From positions 117,735,264 to 117,799,263 of the forward strand of contig JAVGWX010000003.1 in NCBI GenBank assembly GCA_036924085.1: a stretch of 64,000 bases of DNA, given 5' to 3'. Every line of letters starts with the position of its first letter. Positions within the stretch are counted from its first letter, which is position 1. Made by a program: the position numbers and the translations under genes. Shown here piece by piece: positions 12,397-22,599 of this stretch. Source of the stretch: Ariolimax columbianus. Taxonomy: Eukaryota > Mollusca > Gastropoda > Stylommatophora > Arionidae. The notes under the pieces are model-generated. The model saw nothing but the letters and a program-made list of their open reading frames with translations. It did no database searches and was not told the DNA's origin.

Positions 12397-12413
12397 TGTG
12401 TGTGTGTGTGTGC

Positions 12414-12449
<36 letters not shown>
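12397..12449. repeat. (GT)n(TA)n microsatellite
   Basis: A short GT run is followed by about 16 TA units. It abuts the 3' end of the minus-strand LINE at 12450. Confidence 0.95.
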
Positions 12450-12452
<3 letters not shown>

Positions 12453-13013
12453 CATCATCATGTAGGAAGTGTTTTTGTAGAATGTCGCTCTCATCCAAGC
12501 CAGCCGATATACAATCAATCTTCCCACCTGCTCCATGTTCATGCTTTGAGTATCCTTGATATCTTGTATCAAGTTTCGCCTTGGTCGATCCCTGCGTCGC
12601 CTACCAGGTACTATGCCCTCCATGACCGTTCTTTCCAGTCCGTAATGACGTTTGACATGGCCAAACAAATTCAATTTCCAAAAGATAACACTGTTTATGA
12701 GTCAGTTTTCTTCACCAGTCAGGTCTTCTAGGATAGTTTTATTTGTCACTTTCTTTATCCAAGGAATCTTTCTGTAACATTTTGTTTCGAACGCTCCAAT
12801 TTTCGTCCTTGCTACTTGTATCATAGTCCATGTATCGCACCCTTACATTGAAACAGGGAATATGCATGTTCTCGGGATCTTTTGTTTTAATTGCTTGTTA
12901 GTATTATACCATAAATTGTGCATATTGTTTAGCTTCTGCATGGCCATGGCCAAACGTCTTCTAATTTCTTTTAAGCAGTCTCCGTCGTTGGATAACGTAG
13001 AATCAAGGTATTC

Positions 13014-13672
13014 TTCTTCTTCTTCTTCTTCTTCGTACGCAGTCAGACAGTAATCATTATTTTTTCGAAAAAAGCGGCGGTCATCCTGAGGCAGTCGCCA
13101 CTGCCATAGAGCTTGTCTTGCAGTTCCACTGGTGATGGCCACATCTGCTCTCTCTGATCCTCGTATGTCGGGCAGTTCTGCAGCAGATGTTCAGCGGTCA
13201 TTTTACCAGTACCGCACGGGCATTCGTCGGTACACCCTATCTTCAATTTGTTGAATAGGTGGTACCTCAGTCTATTGTGGCCAGTGCGAAGTCTAAAGAC
13301 AACGACCTGCTCTCTTCGGTTCAACTGGTAATAGACTTCGTTTTTGGTGCAACCAGTATGTTCGGTTTCCCATTTGGTCATGTATCTGGCTTTGATAAGC
13401 CGTTTTGACTCTTCGTACGTCATACTAGTATCTGTTTGTGGTAGTCTTGCACCTTCTTTTGCCAGTCTGTCTGCCTCCTCATTGCCTTGGATGTTGCAGT
13501 GTGATGGGACCCACTCTACCACTACCCTTTTTGGTGCGGACTGCTGGCACAGTTTGCAGAGTGCTGCTCTTAAGTCATTAAGCTCAGTATTTTTCTGGCT
13601 TTTTAGCGCTGTGACTACGGCGAGAGCATCTGTAAGCAGGACTATATGGCTTTCATTTTCACTGTGTGTCAC
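13014..13672 (-). mobile_element. (GAA)n RNase H LINE, 5'-truncated insertion with 10-bp TSD
   Basis: This 659-bp insert encodes, on the minus strand, VLLTDALAVVTALKSQ, WVPSHCNIQGNEEADRLAKE and a CPCGTGKMTAEHLLQNC zinc-ribbon-like end, then stops and finishes in a (GAA)n tail (TTC on plus). CAAGGTATTC is repeated at 13004-13013 and 13673-13682. The RT and most of the protein are missing by 5' truncation, as is usual for target-primed reverse transcription. It is very similar to the copies at 19868-21452 and 44644-45240. Confidence 0.93.
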
Positions 13673-14182
13673 CAAGGTATTCAAAATGTGTGACATTTTC
13701 GATTTCTTCATTAATAATAGCAATCTGGGGTTGCAGTCCAGTTTTCTCAATGGACATTATGTTAGTTTTCTTAATGTTCAGGAAAAGGTTCTGAGCGTTA
13801 CTGTGCTTATGAACGGACATGAACAGTCGTTCCAGGCCGTTGGCGCTGTTTGATAGCCTGCCTGTGTCATCTGCATATCTTAGCTCTGGAATCTCCTTCC
13901 CCCCTTTTGTGAATGGATCAAAATACCCGTAACTGTCATCTGTTTTTACATTTCGCATGGCGTTTTCTGCGTAGATATTAAATAAATAAGGTGAAAGTAC
14001 GCAACCTTGTCTGCTTCTCTGGTGAATCTCAAACCAATTTGGTGTACCTTCATTTGTTCTAACGGTGGCTTGTAGTCCACTTCAGAGTGTTTCTATTAGA
14101 TTTATCAGGTGTGTTGTAAAACCCATGTCCTTTATTATTTGCCACAGTTGCTGATGTTGTACACAGTCGAAAGCCTTGGTGT

Positions 14183-14434
14183 CTTCTTCTTCTTACGCTG
14201 TCAGACGTCAACCTTTATTTTTTCGAAAAAAGCAGCGGTCATTCTGAGGCTGTCGACACTGCCATAGAGCTTGTCTAGTGTTGCCACTGGTCAAGGCCAC
14301 ATCTGCTTTCTCTGATCCTCTTATGTCGGGCAGTTTTGCAGCAAATGCTCAGCGGTCATTTTACCGGTACCACAAGAGCATTCGTGAGTGCCACCTATCT
14401 TCAATTTGTTGAATAGGTGGTACCTCAGTCTATT
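14183..14434 (-). mobile_element. (GAA)n RNase H LINE 3' fragment with 14-bp TSD
   Basis: This 252-bp insert holds only the 3' end of the RNase H LINE: the zinc-ribbon region and the conserved terminus with a short (GAA)n tail. GAAAGCCTTGGTGT is present at 14169-14182 and 14435-14448. It lands in the host LINE's RT codons for the KAFD motif. It differs more from the 13-kb copy than the 13-, 20- and 45-kb copies differ from each other, so it is probably a different subfamily. Confidence 0.92.
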
Positions 14435-14939
14435 GAAAGCCTTGGTGTAATCTATGAAGCTCGTATAGAGGATTACATTGTACTCTCTACACTTTTCGAA
14501 GATGTGATCTCGTGTGCGTCTGCCATGTCTGAATCCTGCCTGCGTTTAGCGTATTTGTTACGCTAACTTGTTTTCCAATCTCTTCATGATTATACGTAAT
14601 AAGATGTTTCTGGCATGGCTTATCATGACAAAAGTGTGGTAGTTGGTGCATAAGTTTAGATTTTCCGTTTTTGGTATGTGGATATATACTGATCTTCTCC
14701 ACGCTGTTGGCCATTCTGAACTGCGCTAGATCTTTGTACATAATCTGTGGTACATGCGAATGCATATATCTCCTCCTGCCTGTATCCGTTCAGTTGGTAT
14801 ATCGTCACACCTAGTGACTTCCCTTTTTTGCAGTGCCTTTATTGCCACACGAACCTCGTCCAATGTGGGTTCTGGCTCTCTCACTTCATCACTTGTAATC
14901 AAGTCTGTATTCTTTGTGTTGTCTTCATACACCTCACTA

Positions 14940-14940
<1 letters not shown>

Positions 14941-14970
<30 letters not shown>
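14941..14970. repeat. (TA)n microsatellite
   Basis: About 15 TA units sit at the 5' boundary of the truncated minus-strand LINE. Confidence 0.95.
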
Positions 14971-14974
<4 letters not shown>

Positions 14975-16129
14975 GGTTTATACTTGTAGATACTAAATCA
15001 TAGTTTATGTGTACTCTATGCTGTCTAACCCTGAAATGTTCTGCTGAGTCATTAATTTCAAACTGCCCATGCTGTGCTACACACATCTGTTATCCCAATT
15101 CAAGGTTATCCCATTAAAGCTTCCTCTCTATCCACATTGTGCTTTTTGTCTCAATTTACGTCCAATAGAATTCTCGCATAGTTTCCATTAATTCCTAATT
15201 TTCTAAGCTTTTTCCATTATATTTTCTTAAAAAAAGGAAAATTATATAAACGTAGGGAATATTTTTTTTCTCAATCTTTTCACACATACCCAACCTCACT
15301 GAGTTTTTGTTCTGCTATTACATCATAGAAAATAGCTGATCACTACAATGGTAAAAAAAAAGGTTGTGGTCACAGCCGTAGTGTTAGAGACTAGCTTTTT
15401 CTGAGATTGAGTGATCAATTGCATTTCTTGCCTGAATCCATCAACCGATTAATCAAATGTTTCAGATCCCTGTGGAGCATATATTTTCAATAAATACATG
15501 CCAAGTCATTCGGTTCTTCTAAATTGACTGTCCATATTGGTTGAAGTTGTTGTGGCATTGGCTTTTTTAAGAAGAGGGAGCCGGTCCAATGCCCAACCCT
15601 CCTTAGTCGTCTGATTGTTAAGTATACAGTGTCACTATTCTTTTCTCCCCTCCAGGCACCGCTAACATTCGAGAGTTCGTGTCGGATATCCCTATAAGTA
15701 GGGCAGGTACAAGTTATAGCTGGATGTACTGGAGCGTTTTGAGACCATTGAAGGAATTCAATCCAGGGACGGCAAAGCGATACGCGCTATAACTAGTCTG
15801 CAACTCAACCGATAATTATGCTAGACTGTAACTGAGCCAGCGTTCAACGTTCAATTTATAGCAAAACATAAATTTGTAACGCTTCCCCCATCCTCTAAAA
15901 AAATAAAAACAAACAACAAATCAAAACAAACAACTGAACGTACCGTTCATACACACATTACATTGAGTCATTCTCACCAAAATTGTGTTAAATAACTAGG
16001 GATAGTATCAAATAAATGATGATACGAAACGTAGTGTACATATTAACATGGTTCACATATGGATTTCAGAATATAATTACTGTCCCCATTAGCTATACAG
16101 GATGCTAGTAATGAGACACAACAAAGTCA
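14971..16129. other. No gene seen; short dispersed-repeat match
   Basis: AT-rich sequence. About 15600-15690 shares a patchy match with the reverse strand of 12240-12330 (GTCGTCTG, CTCCCCT-CAGGCA, ACATTCG-G-GTTC), which suggests an old dispersed repeat. Nothing else was recognised. Confidence 0.5.
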
Positions 16130-16518
16130 TACGAGGCGTGTTCAAATGAAACCGGACCGAACTGAAGTGAACATACGTACGATGACGTCAATTCTGGTGT
16201 AAACAGCGCATACCAATCGTAAAGTTTGCAAAATTTCATTTTCCTCCGACTCAATAGTTTTCTCAGCAGACCGTTGATAAATATGATAGGTGTGATACGG
16301 AATCCGTCTAGAGTTGATCAGCAAGCGGTGATTCGGTTTCTTCAGGATGTCGACAAGTTGACATTCATCGCAGATGACAGTGCATGGTGACCCGAACGGT
16401 TGGTATGTGCTGTTTACACCAGCATTGGCGTCATCATGCATTCTTGTGTAAACTGAATGCATCGTACTTATGTTCACTTGGTGCAGTTAGGTCCGGTTTC
16501 ATTTGAACACGCCTCGTA
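16130..16518. mobile_element. 389-bp MITE with mariner-like TIRs
   Basis: The ends are perfect inverses at first: TACGAGGCGTGTTCAAATGA at 16130 and its complement ending at 16518. The match extends imperfectly for about 100 bp (CCGGACC, GTGAACATA, GACGTCA, TGGTGTAAACAG). The element starts and ends in TA, as expected of Tc1/mariner insertion at TA. The 111-codon minus frame (16142-16477) has no transposase motif. It is a non-autonomous element. Confidence 0.9.
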
Positions 16519-16829
16519 CATTTGAACAAATTTGAACTTGAATGTGATTCCCGCGCTACATGTCACTCAGCTAATTGAAGAATATCTAGTTTGATATTGT
16601 TGAATAGGTCTATAGTCTCCTCTGTCCCATATTTGAAACAGATTGCGCCGTTTTTGCAGCAGCATCGCTTCTGGACTATTTCTCTAGTAAATATGATGTT
16701 AGAAATGGTGTAATAAGCAGTTTATTTTCTTGCCAAAGGACGGGATAAGACAGCCTAACCTAGGTCTACAAATGTTCGTACCGGTAATGAACGTGACTAA
16801 ACAGTGCTTCCCCTCCCCCACCACTCAAA

Positions 16830-17960
16830 ACCATTGTGTAGCTCAATCAGCCCTTGCAGATGCTGGCTTCCACATCTGTTTCAAACAGATAAACCCCTCT
16901 TTCTTGTAGTTTTAGCTCCTCCAAATCTGTATATTTAATAATCAGATTAATTATTAATAGATTTCCAAATCTGTATCTTTCAGTCTGTCTTATACCTGCT
17001 GCAAAAAAATTTAAAAGTTCATGGCGACCTAGGTTGCTTCGAAAGAACGCCAATTTTCTTAGAATCCCACGATAACTCCTTTCAATTTGACTAAACCGAC
17101 GCTGTACATATTTAACTTAAGAAATATAGCATTCAATTTTTCAAATATACCTTAAAGATAGGATATACCATTTTCACTTTCAATGTTAGCTATTTCTTCA
17201 TTTAATCAAGAAACTAATAAAATGGTATCAAATAATGCCCAAAGTATTTTCAAACATTTGCCCATGGGAAGCCATATTGTTTCCGCCGGCAGGAAGACGT
17301 TCAAATTGATCGTTGTCCTTACACAATTTTTTCGAAATAAACCGACGTTCAGGAAATGTGACTTGATTTTTTAAATAACACGGATAGCTACACTCATTGA
17401 TTTGATGAATTCGTCGTAAAGCTGTTTGGCTATTAAGTGCTGCCTATGAATAACACAATGAATTGTTCAAACACTTGGTGGCAGCCAACCAGGAGCTTCA
17501 CTTGCTGCACATGGTATGACATTAGAATTAAAGGAATCTTTGTTAACCCGTTTCAAAAACTGACAATTCATTTGAATCTGTTATCAGTACTTTTGAATAT
17601 AACATGTCCTCCATGACTTGTTCATTGGTTACGAATCTAGCATATTCGAGAAGCAAGACGCCATCATCAAATGTACTTTCATCACGTTGTAATGAAAACT
17701 GTTGATTGCAAATCATGACACCCTTGATTGGCAACTTTTTAAAAAACATACTGTATTTGGAATTTTAATTTTTGCTTTAAATCCTGGACGTAGAAAACTT
17801 TTCTAGCAACTTTATCAGTGTTCATTCTTGATAACACTTCTATTCAATCTAGACGGCATCATTGCTTCGTTAGAAAACACAACGTGTTGACAACAACCAC
17901 ATTGGTAACAGACTTTTGTAGCGGAAGCTACACAACCATATTTCAAATAATGAACTGAAA
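16830..17960 (-). pseudogene. hAT transposase pseudogene, ZBED5/GTF2IRD2-like
   Basis: Right to left, pieces across frames match domesticated-type hAT transposases. A BED-finger end with SNEAMMPSRLNR lies near 17850. FSLQRDESTFDDGVLLLEYARFV (split here only for description) lies at about 17620-17690, with the D-E-S-T motif at the first catalytic position. HLIAK-like and NVGLFRK pieces lie near 17340-17480. MASHG-MFE pieces lie near 17260, in the position of the usual W-S-G box. IFEKLNAIF and LAFFRSNLGRHELLNFF lie near 17050-17150. Numerous frameshifts and stops make it dead. No matching TIRs were found. It lies next to, but outside, the non-autonomous hAT element at 18018. Confidence 0.75.
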
Positions 17961-18017
17961 ATTGTCAACAGTTGATCCTTACTTGTGACATCTTAAGCAT
18001 ATAATTATCTTTTAAAG

Positions 18018-18805
18018 CAGTGGTTCCCAACTTTTGTACACCTGCGGACCAGTGCAAATAGGAAAAGATTTTCGCGGACCGCTCATGAAGAATTAAAAAC
18101 CCTATTTATATAGTATGTTGTGTATTCGTTCTTAAATCTGATATTATACAATGAGAATTTTATAATTGTTTAAAATAACCAGAAACCGAGCAGTAACTAA
18201 AAATGAAAACAATAGAACGTATTGAACTTTTGAGAAAGCGACCATCATCTTCCTGTAACATTGCAGAACGTCGCTCTCCTGGAAGCTGATCCGTAAGACA
18301 ATCGATCCTTAACCAGCAATCTCACTTCGGTCACTGCCAACCCTAGAGCCTCTGTGATGTTTCTTGTTCCATCTTCTCCTCGATCTGCCTCTGCCTATGT
18401 TGCCAGGTACCAAACCCTACATTACGTTTTTTTGTCTAAGCCATTATGGCGTTTGAAGGGTCCCAAGTAAGTTAATTTCAATATTTCATTTAAGTCAAAT
18501 TAGTGTCGAATCTGTTACTGCTTCTTTGTTAGAATATTTGATAACCGTGGCTGCAGCGTTGTTTCTGAGAGACGAAGCGATGCATTGACATCCATTCAGT
18601 TTTTGTTTGGTTTTGATCACTGGCATGGCTGAAAAAGTCTTCTCATACTAAATCGGTAGTCGAATATACGACCAACAATTTAATAGAACTTAGTTCACCT
18701 CAAGGTGAACTATTAGAACTATTACTCCGCAGTTAAGGGGCTAAATCATAACTTTTTCGCGGACCGGACATAAATCGTTCCGCGGACGTCAGTTGGAAAC
18801 CACTG
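18018..18805. mobile_element. Non-autonomous hAT-type element with 8-bp TSD
   Basis: The left end is CAGTGGTTCCCAACTTTTG and the right end is its imperfect inverse, ending AGTTGGAAACCACTG. TTTTAAAG flanks both ends (18010-18017 and 18806-18813), giving the 8-bp TSD typical of hAT elements. Motifs with GCGGACCG near both ends are subterminal repeats. It has no transposase. It contains a LINE 3' scrap at 18236-18480. Confidence 0.93.
18236..18480 (-). pseudogene. YADDT-type LINE 3' end nested in the hAT element
   Basis: Minus-strand pieces read L-WDPSNAIMA-TKK / RGRSRRRW / YRKMMVAF, matching the GHVKRHNGLE...RPRRRW...ATF end of the LINE family at 12.4-14.9 kb. The LINE tail lies at 18236. It was inserted after, or carried along by, the hAT element. 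Confidence 0.6.
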
Positions 18806-18813
18806 TTTTAAAG

Positions 18814-19345
18814 GATTAAATAGCAGTATAATCACTGCAATTAGTATTTCTCTCGTTTGACTGCATACTTTAATGTTTAGAGGTTTAAATACTACTAATA
18901 AATAGCACGCTTATGTCTTCATTCACGGATGAAATAATTGTTTCCCCATCATTAATAACATGTCTCAAATAACCGCTGCCACGATCCCGAATCACAATCA
19001 ACGCCTACATATTCAAAAAAGTGTCTCTAAAACCTCAATATAATTTGTATCGGAACAAATTAGCTGCCGTTTAAAACAAACAAAATAATTCCCCCCCCCC
19101 CCAAAAAAAAAAAAACAACACCCCCCCCCCCCCCCTTTCCGGTTAAGAATCCTCTTCTGGATCAAGAGAAATAGCGGAAAAGGATGACCAGACAGACAGG
19201 AGATGTAACTAGGGTTAGTTACACCAAGAAATCAAAACACGCTAGGCACGCACACACGAGCCGCTGAATCCTGGTATTAAAGCCACGACGTGGCACATGT
19301 GACCTCATGCTGGGGAGGAAATACGAGGACTAGTCAAAAAGTAAT
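18814..19345. other. No gene seen; poly-C and poly-A tracts
   Basis: Homopolymer runs (C, A, then C) lie at about 19090-19137. This is the kind of place where assemblies are error-prone. The rest is unremarkable AT-rich sequence. Confidence 0.7.
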
Positions 19346-19854
19346 CTCATTGTTGTTGTTGTTGTTACGGATCCAGCAGCATCCAGGAGACACTCCTCCT
19401 TCGATCCAATGCCATGTAATGGTATCTGCACGTGTTTGTTACTTGTCTAGTGACAATTGTACCATTTATCTGGCCTAGGAGGAAAAAGCATTTTTTTCTA
19501 ACATGACTGAGCACCGAGTACTTCAAGAGATGGTGATCAACGGTTTCGTATGCTGGAATGTGCTGTTGTTGGATTCTGTTCATGTGCTTTTTAAGCGGAA
19601 TGTGTTGGACTCCCAGCTGGAAATTGGTGCTCTTAGCCATCCTTCTGAGTTGATTTATTCTGTCATTTGGATTGGGGCTTGTTATATGTCTGTAGACCTC
19701 CCTCAAAGTGTTTCCCATGCCCATCTTTGCAGCCAAGTTTCTAGAGTTGTTGCTGTGTGTGGCTTATCTTGTCTTAATCCCTTCTTTGCTAGTATATCTG
19801 TGTTTGGGTGTTCAATGATCGACTGCATAACTGTTTTGACGAAATGGGAGATAA

Positions 19855-21432
19855 TTGGATACGGTCAACGAGGAGAAAACCACATGCACAATATTCTCGC
19901 TTTCATTAAAACCCCAAAGTACCAAATTAAGTCTAAATGGCAAAATCCTGCAGCCAAACGACAACCCAACCTATCTGGGAGTCACATTTGATCGGCGCAT
20001 GACATGGAAAAGTCAGATTGAGAGAAACCGAATGAAAGCCAGAGAAAGAATGGCAATCATGAGGAAACTTGCTGGCACAAGCTGGGGAGCAGACGAAGGC
20101 ATACTAAAGAAACTGTACACTGGAAGAGTGAGACCAGTTCTCGAGTATGGCATTGCGGCATGGACAACAGCAGCGAAGGCGAACTTCGATAAAGTTAACA
20201 AACTTCAAAACCAAGCCATGAGAATTATAACAGGTGGCATGAAGTCAACGCCAATTGTAGAACTTGAAAAGATTACAAAACTGCAATCCATGACCGATAG
20301 AAGAGACTGCAGAGCCCAGCTGCAGTCAGAGAAACTCCGAAGACTGACCGACCATCCAATGCACCAGAGACTTAACAATTTGGGAAATGGGAAACTAAAG
20401 CGGAGAAACTTTGCAGAAATAGCCAAAGCAAAGATGCACGAAGATCCCATAAACGCACTAACAACACCAAAACCCATAACTACCGTACGAAAACCTACCT
20501 GGAGGCAGGATATATTTCCAGAGGTGATAGAAAATATACAAGGTATTGCAAACAAAAACTGCCAGACTGAAAAAGAAAGGAGAGATACTACCCTAAGCTT
20601 CATAACGAAAAGCTACCCAAGCATGGACTGGACCCATGCATACACCGATGGTTCTGTAACAAACACAACACAGAACGGAGAGGCAGGAGCATTCCTGAAC
20701 CTACAAAATGGCAGAAAAATAACACTGTCATTCGCTACTGGTAAGTACACAAGCAATTTCAGAGCGGAGGCAGAGGCACTGAGGGCGGCAGTGGAAGAAA
20801 TGGTGACACACAGTGAAAATGAAAGCCATATAGTCCTGCTTACAGATGCTCTCGCCGTAGTCACAGCGCTAAAAAGCCAGAAAAATACTGAGCTTAATGA
20901 CTTAAGAGCAGCACTCTGCAAACTGTGCCAGCAGTCCGCACCAAAAAGGGTAGTGGTACAGTGGGTCCCATCACACTGCAACATCCAAGGCAATGAGGAG
21001 GCAGACAGACTGGCAAAAGAAGGTGCAAGACTACCACAAACAGATACTAGTATGACGTACGAAGAGTCAAAACGGCTTATCAAAGCCAGATACATGACCA
21101 AATGGGAAACCGAACATACTGGTTACACCAAAAACGATGTCTATTACCAGTTGAACCGAAGAGAGCAGGTCGTTGTCTTCAGACTTCGCACTGGCCACAA
21201 TAGACTGAGGTACCACCTATTCAACAAATTGAAGATAGGGTGTACCGACGAATGCCCGTGCGGTACTGGTAAAATGACCGCTGAACATCTGCTGCGGAAC
21301 TGCCCGAAATACGAGGATCGGAGAGAGCAGATGTGGCCATCACCAGTGGAACTGCAAGACAAGCTCTATGGCAGTGGCGACAGCCTCAGAATGACCGCCG
21401 CTTTTTTCGAAAAAATAATGGTTACTGTCTGA
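19855..21432 (+). CDS. LINE polyprotein remnant: RT C-terminus, RNase H and zinc-ribbon-like end (525 codons open)
   Basis: The frame runs without a stop from the flanking sequence through the truncated element, so the first few codons are not element-encoded and no native start exists. Residues about 30-45 (PTYLGVTFDRRMTWK) are the strand after the RT palm. Residues 80-190 are the RT thumb/linker (GASWGADE-type, LEYGIAAW, NQAMRI). RNase H follows, with D265 in YTDGSV, E305/E307 in RAEAEAL, D331 in LLTDAL, H374 in SHCNIQ and D384 in EEADRLAK, a complete catalytic set. C467, C469, H478 and C483 form a CxC...H...C knuckle near the end. The RNase H would remove RNA from the hybrid during integration. 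EN and RT catalytic parts are absent, so the copy cannot move on its own. Similar C-terminal ends lie at 13.0, 44.6 and 58 kb. Confidence 0.9.
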   Translation: MDTVNEEKTTCTIFSLSLKPQSTKLSLNGKILQPNDNPTYLGVTFDRRMTWKSQIERNRMKARERMAIMRKLAGTSWGADEGILKKLYTGRVRPVLEYGIAAWTTAAKANFDKVNKLQNQAMRIITGGMKSTPIVELEKITKLQSMTDRRDCRAQLQSEKLRRLTDHPMHQRLNNLGNGKLKRRNFAEIAKAKMHEDPINALTTPKPITTVRKPTWRQDIFPEVIENIQGIANKNCQTEKERRDTTLSFITKSYPSMDWTHAYTDGSVTNTTQNGEAGAFLNLQNGRKITLSFATGKYTSNFRAEAEALRAAVEEMVTHSENESHIVLLTDALAVVTALKSQKNTELNDLRAALCKLCQQSAPKRVVVQWVPSHCNIQGNEEADRLAKEGARLPQTDTSMTYEESKRLIKARYMTKWETEHTGYTKNDVYYQLNRREQVVVFRLRTGHNRLRYHLFNKLKIGCTDECPCGTGKMTAEHLLRNCPKYEDRREQMWPSPVELQDKLYGSGDSLRMTAAFFEKIMVTV

Positions 21433-21452
21433 CTGCGTACGAAGAAGAAGAA
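19868..21452 (+). mobile_element. (GAA)n RNase H LINE, 5'-truncated, 11-bp TSD
   Basis: This 1585-bp insertion is flanked by GGATACGGTCA at 19857-19867 and 21453-21463. It begins within the RT C-terminal part and ends with GACTGCGTACGAAGAAG, the family's conserved terminus and (GAA)n tail. It lies inside the RNase H domain of an antisense (CAA)n LINE. Its open frame is uninterrupted, which implies a young insertion. Confidence 0.95.
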
Positions 21453-21680
21453 GGATACGGTCAGGTCTACAATGCCCAGCTTCTTCTAATGCTTCAAAGA
21501 CGGACTTTGATGCTGTTAAAATGTTTGGGCCACTTGAGGGAAAGTCACCCGGAACCATCCTAAGATGGTTCAAGGCACCTTCGGGTGCAGTGATTTCAGC
21601 TTCATAGTTGTTGCAAAACTCCGTGGAAGCATTAGACAGCTCATCAGCGTATCTGTAGAAGCAACCTTAATTTGTTGTTA

Positions 21681-22325
21681 TTACCAGAATATACAGTTCT
21701 TTTTTTCTCCTACTTGAAATAGGACCCTTCACATTCTTCATCGCGGCGTGAAAGACTACTAAGGTGGGATGTGCATGGGACTCGCAACGACATCGTGTAA
21801 AATAAAATGTTACGTAGATCACCACTGTAAGAGCGCAGTGTATTAACTCGGGCCATCCACAGTGGTGTCCTTGTGCTTCGCAAGGAGCTAACATCGAGAA
21901 GAAGGACTAGAACAGATATGGCATGCATATCTTCGTTAGACAGGCATCTACGATCGATAATGACTAGAACGAGGACATCCATTATCATAAAGGGCTAGCA
22001 GTTGTTTCCTCAATCACCCCACACCATTTCACCCAATGTTAATGCTCTTTACATGAGCTACTCAGACGAGACCGAGCTTAATCTGGACGTGAAATGCCAA
22101 CGTTAGGGCACTACAGGTCTGCTAGTACTATTGTCAAGATGTTATCTCCCTTCAGCAGGTCGCCAGTGTGTTCTCATCAGTTCAGGTATCGCTTAATTAG
22201 GACGTGACAGTTGAAGTTGATAACTGTCCTCTCTTGCTGTCATGTAGTTTAGTAAGATTTACCGTTGACTTACGATAGGGTGAACTTTAGACATCGAATA
22301 TAACCCTTAAGATGTTCCGTTGTCA
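21681..22325. other. No gene or repeat recognised
   Basis: Moderate-complexity sequence. Open frames of 75 and 92 codons on the minus strand overlap one another and show no motif. Confidence 0.5.
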
Positions 22326-22330
22326 TTTCA

Positions 22331-22580
22331 TCAGGCGTGGGCTAGTGGTAAAGTGACACGGCTCACAACCAGGGGATGCTGGGTTCGATCGCCATCACAG
22401 CACCGGGCGTTACCCCGGGGAAGCAAACCCTTATAAAATGCAGGAGGAAGCAGGCCCTTACATAAAATGCATGCTGAAGTCGGATGCTCTGGGCCGACAG
22501 GCGCAAAATAAAAACACAGTGCAACGCACACCGTCTATGGGGATTTGAGAAATAAGGCGAACGACCAAAACAAAAAAAAA
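22331..22580 (+). mobile_element. SINE-A copy 1 (tRNA-derived)
   Basis: The head GGCGTGGGCTAGTGGTAAAG contains a box A-like stretch, and GGGTTCGATCGCC about 45 bp on is a near-consensus box B. The body has TACATAAAATGCATGCTGAA, GTCGGATGCTCTGGGCCGAC and CAGTGCAACGCAC. An A-rich tail with nine A in a row follows at about 22567-22580. A minus-strand copy lies at 36030-36235. The GTCGGATG...GGCCGA...GGCGCAAA segment also resembles the core of SINE-B. Confidence 0.87.
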
Positions 22581-22599
22581 TTGATCAGGTGAACTTCAG

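Larger units (their letters stand above)
12450..14935 (-). pseudogene. YADDT-type LINE, minus strand, split by two insertions
   Basis: Right to left: a linker-like start with DEVRVAIKALQKREVTRCDD (about 14870), RT pieces interrupted inside the KAFD motif, GGKEIPELRYADDT (about 13880; intact YADD box), INEEIENVTHFEYL (about 13690), a second interruption, then TLSNDGDCLKEIRRRLAMA (about 12980) and the C-terminal GHVKRHYGLERTVMEG (about 12650). It ends in an ATGATGATGG-like tail. The host sequence on either side of the interruptions at 13014-13672 and 14183-14434 is collinear, and each is flanked by a direct repeat. There are several stops. Relatives lie at 18236-18480, 54705-55150, 56960-57990 and 62985-63195. 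Confidence 0.85.
19350..21680 (-). pseudogene. (CAA)n-tailed RNase H LINE, split by a younger LINE
   Basis: The 3' end is at about 19350, with a (CAA)n tail (TTG on plus). The 123-codon minus frame (19365-19736) reads IPLKKHMNRIQ, ETVDHHLLKYS and CRYHYMALDRR, a LINE C-terminal block with the H-x-LL spacing of the zinc-ribbon-like end. Across the insertion, the minus strand at 21464-21670 reads YADELSNASTEF and NNYEAEITA, an RNase H strand with the catalytic E, then KSVFEALEEAGHCRP. This is the collinear upstream part. The host was therefore cut within its RNase H domain. It has stops and is not functional. Confidence 0.75.

Noticed and set aside
22331..22400. Functional tRNA gene
   Set aside because: Box A and B are present but no cloverleaf pairing was seen, and the sequence continues into a body shared with a second copy. 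It is a SINE head.
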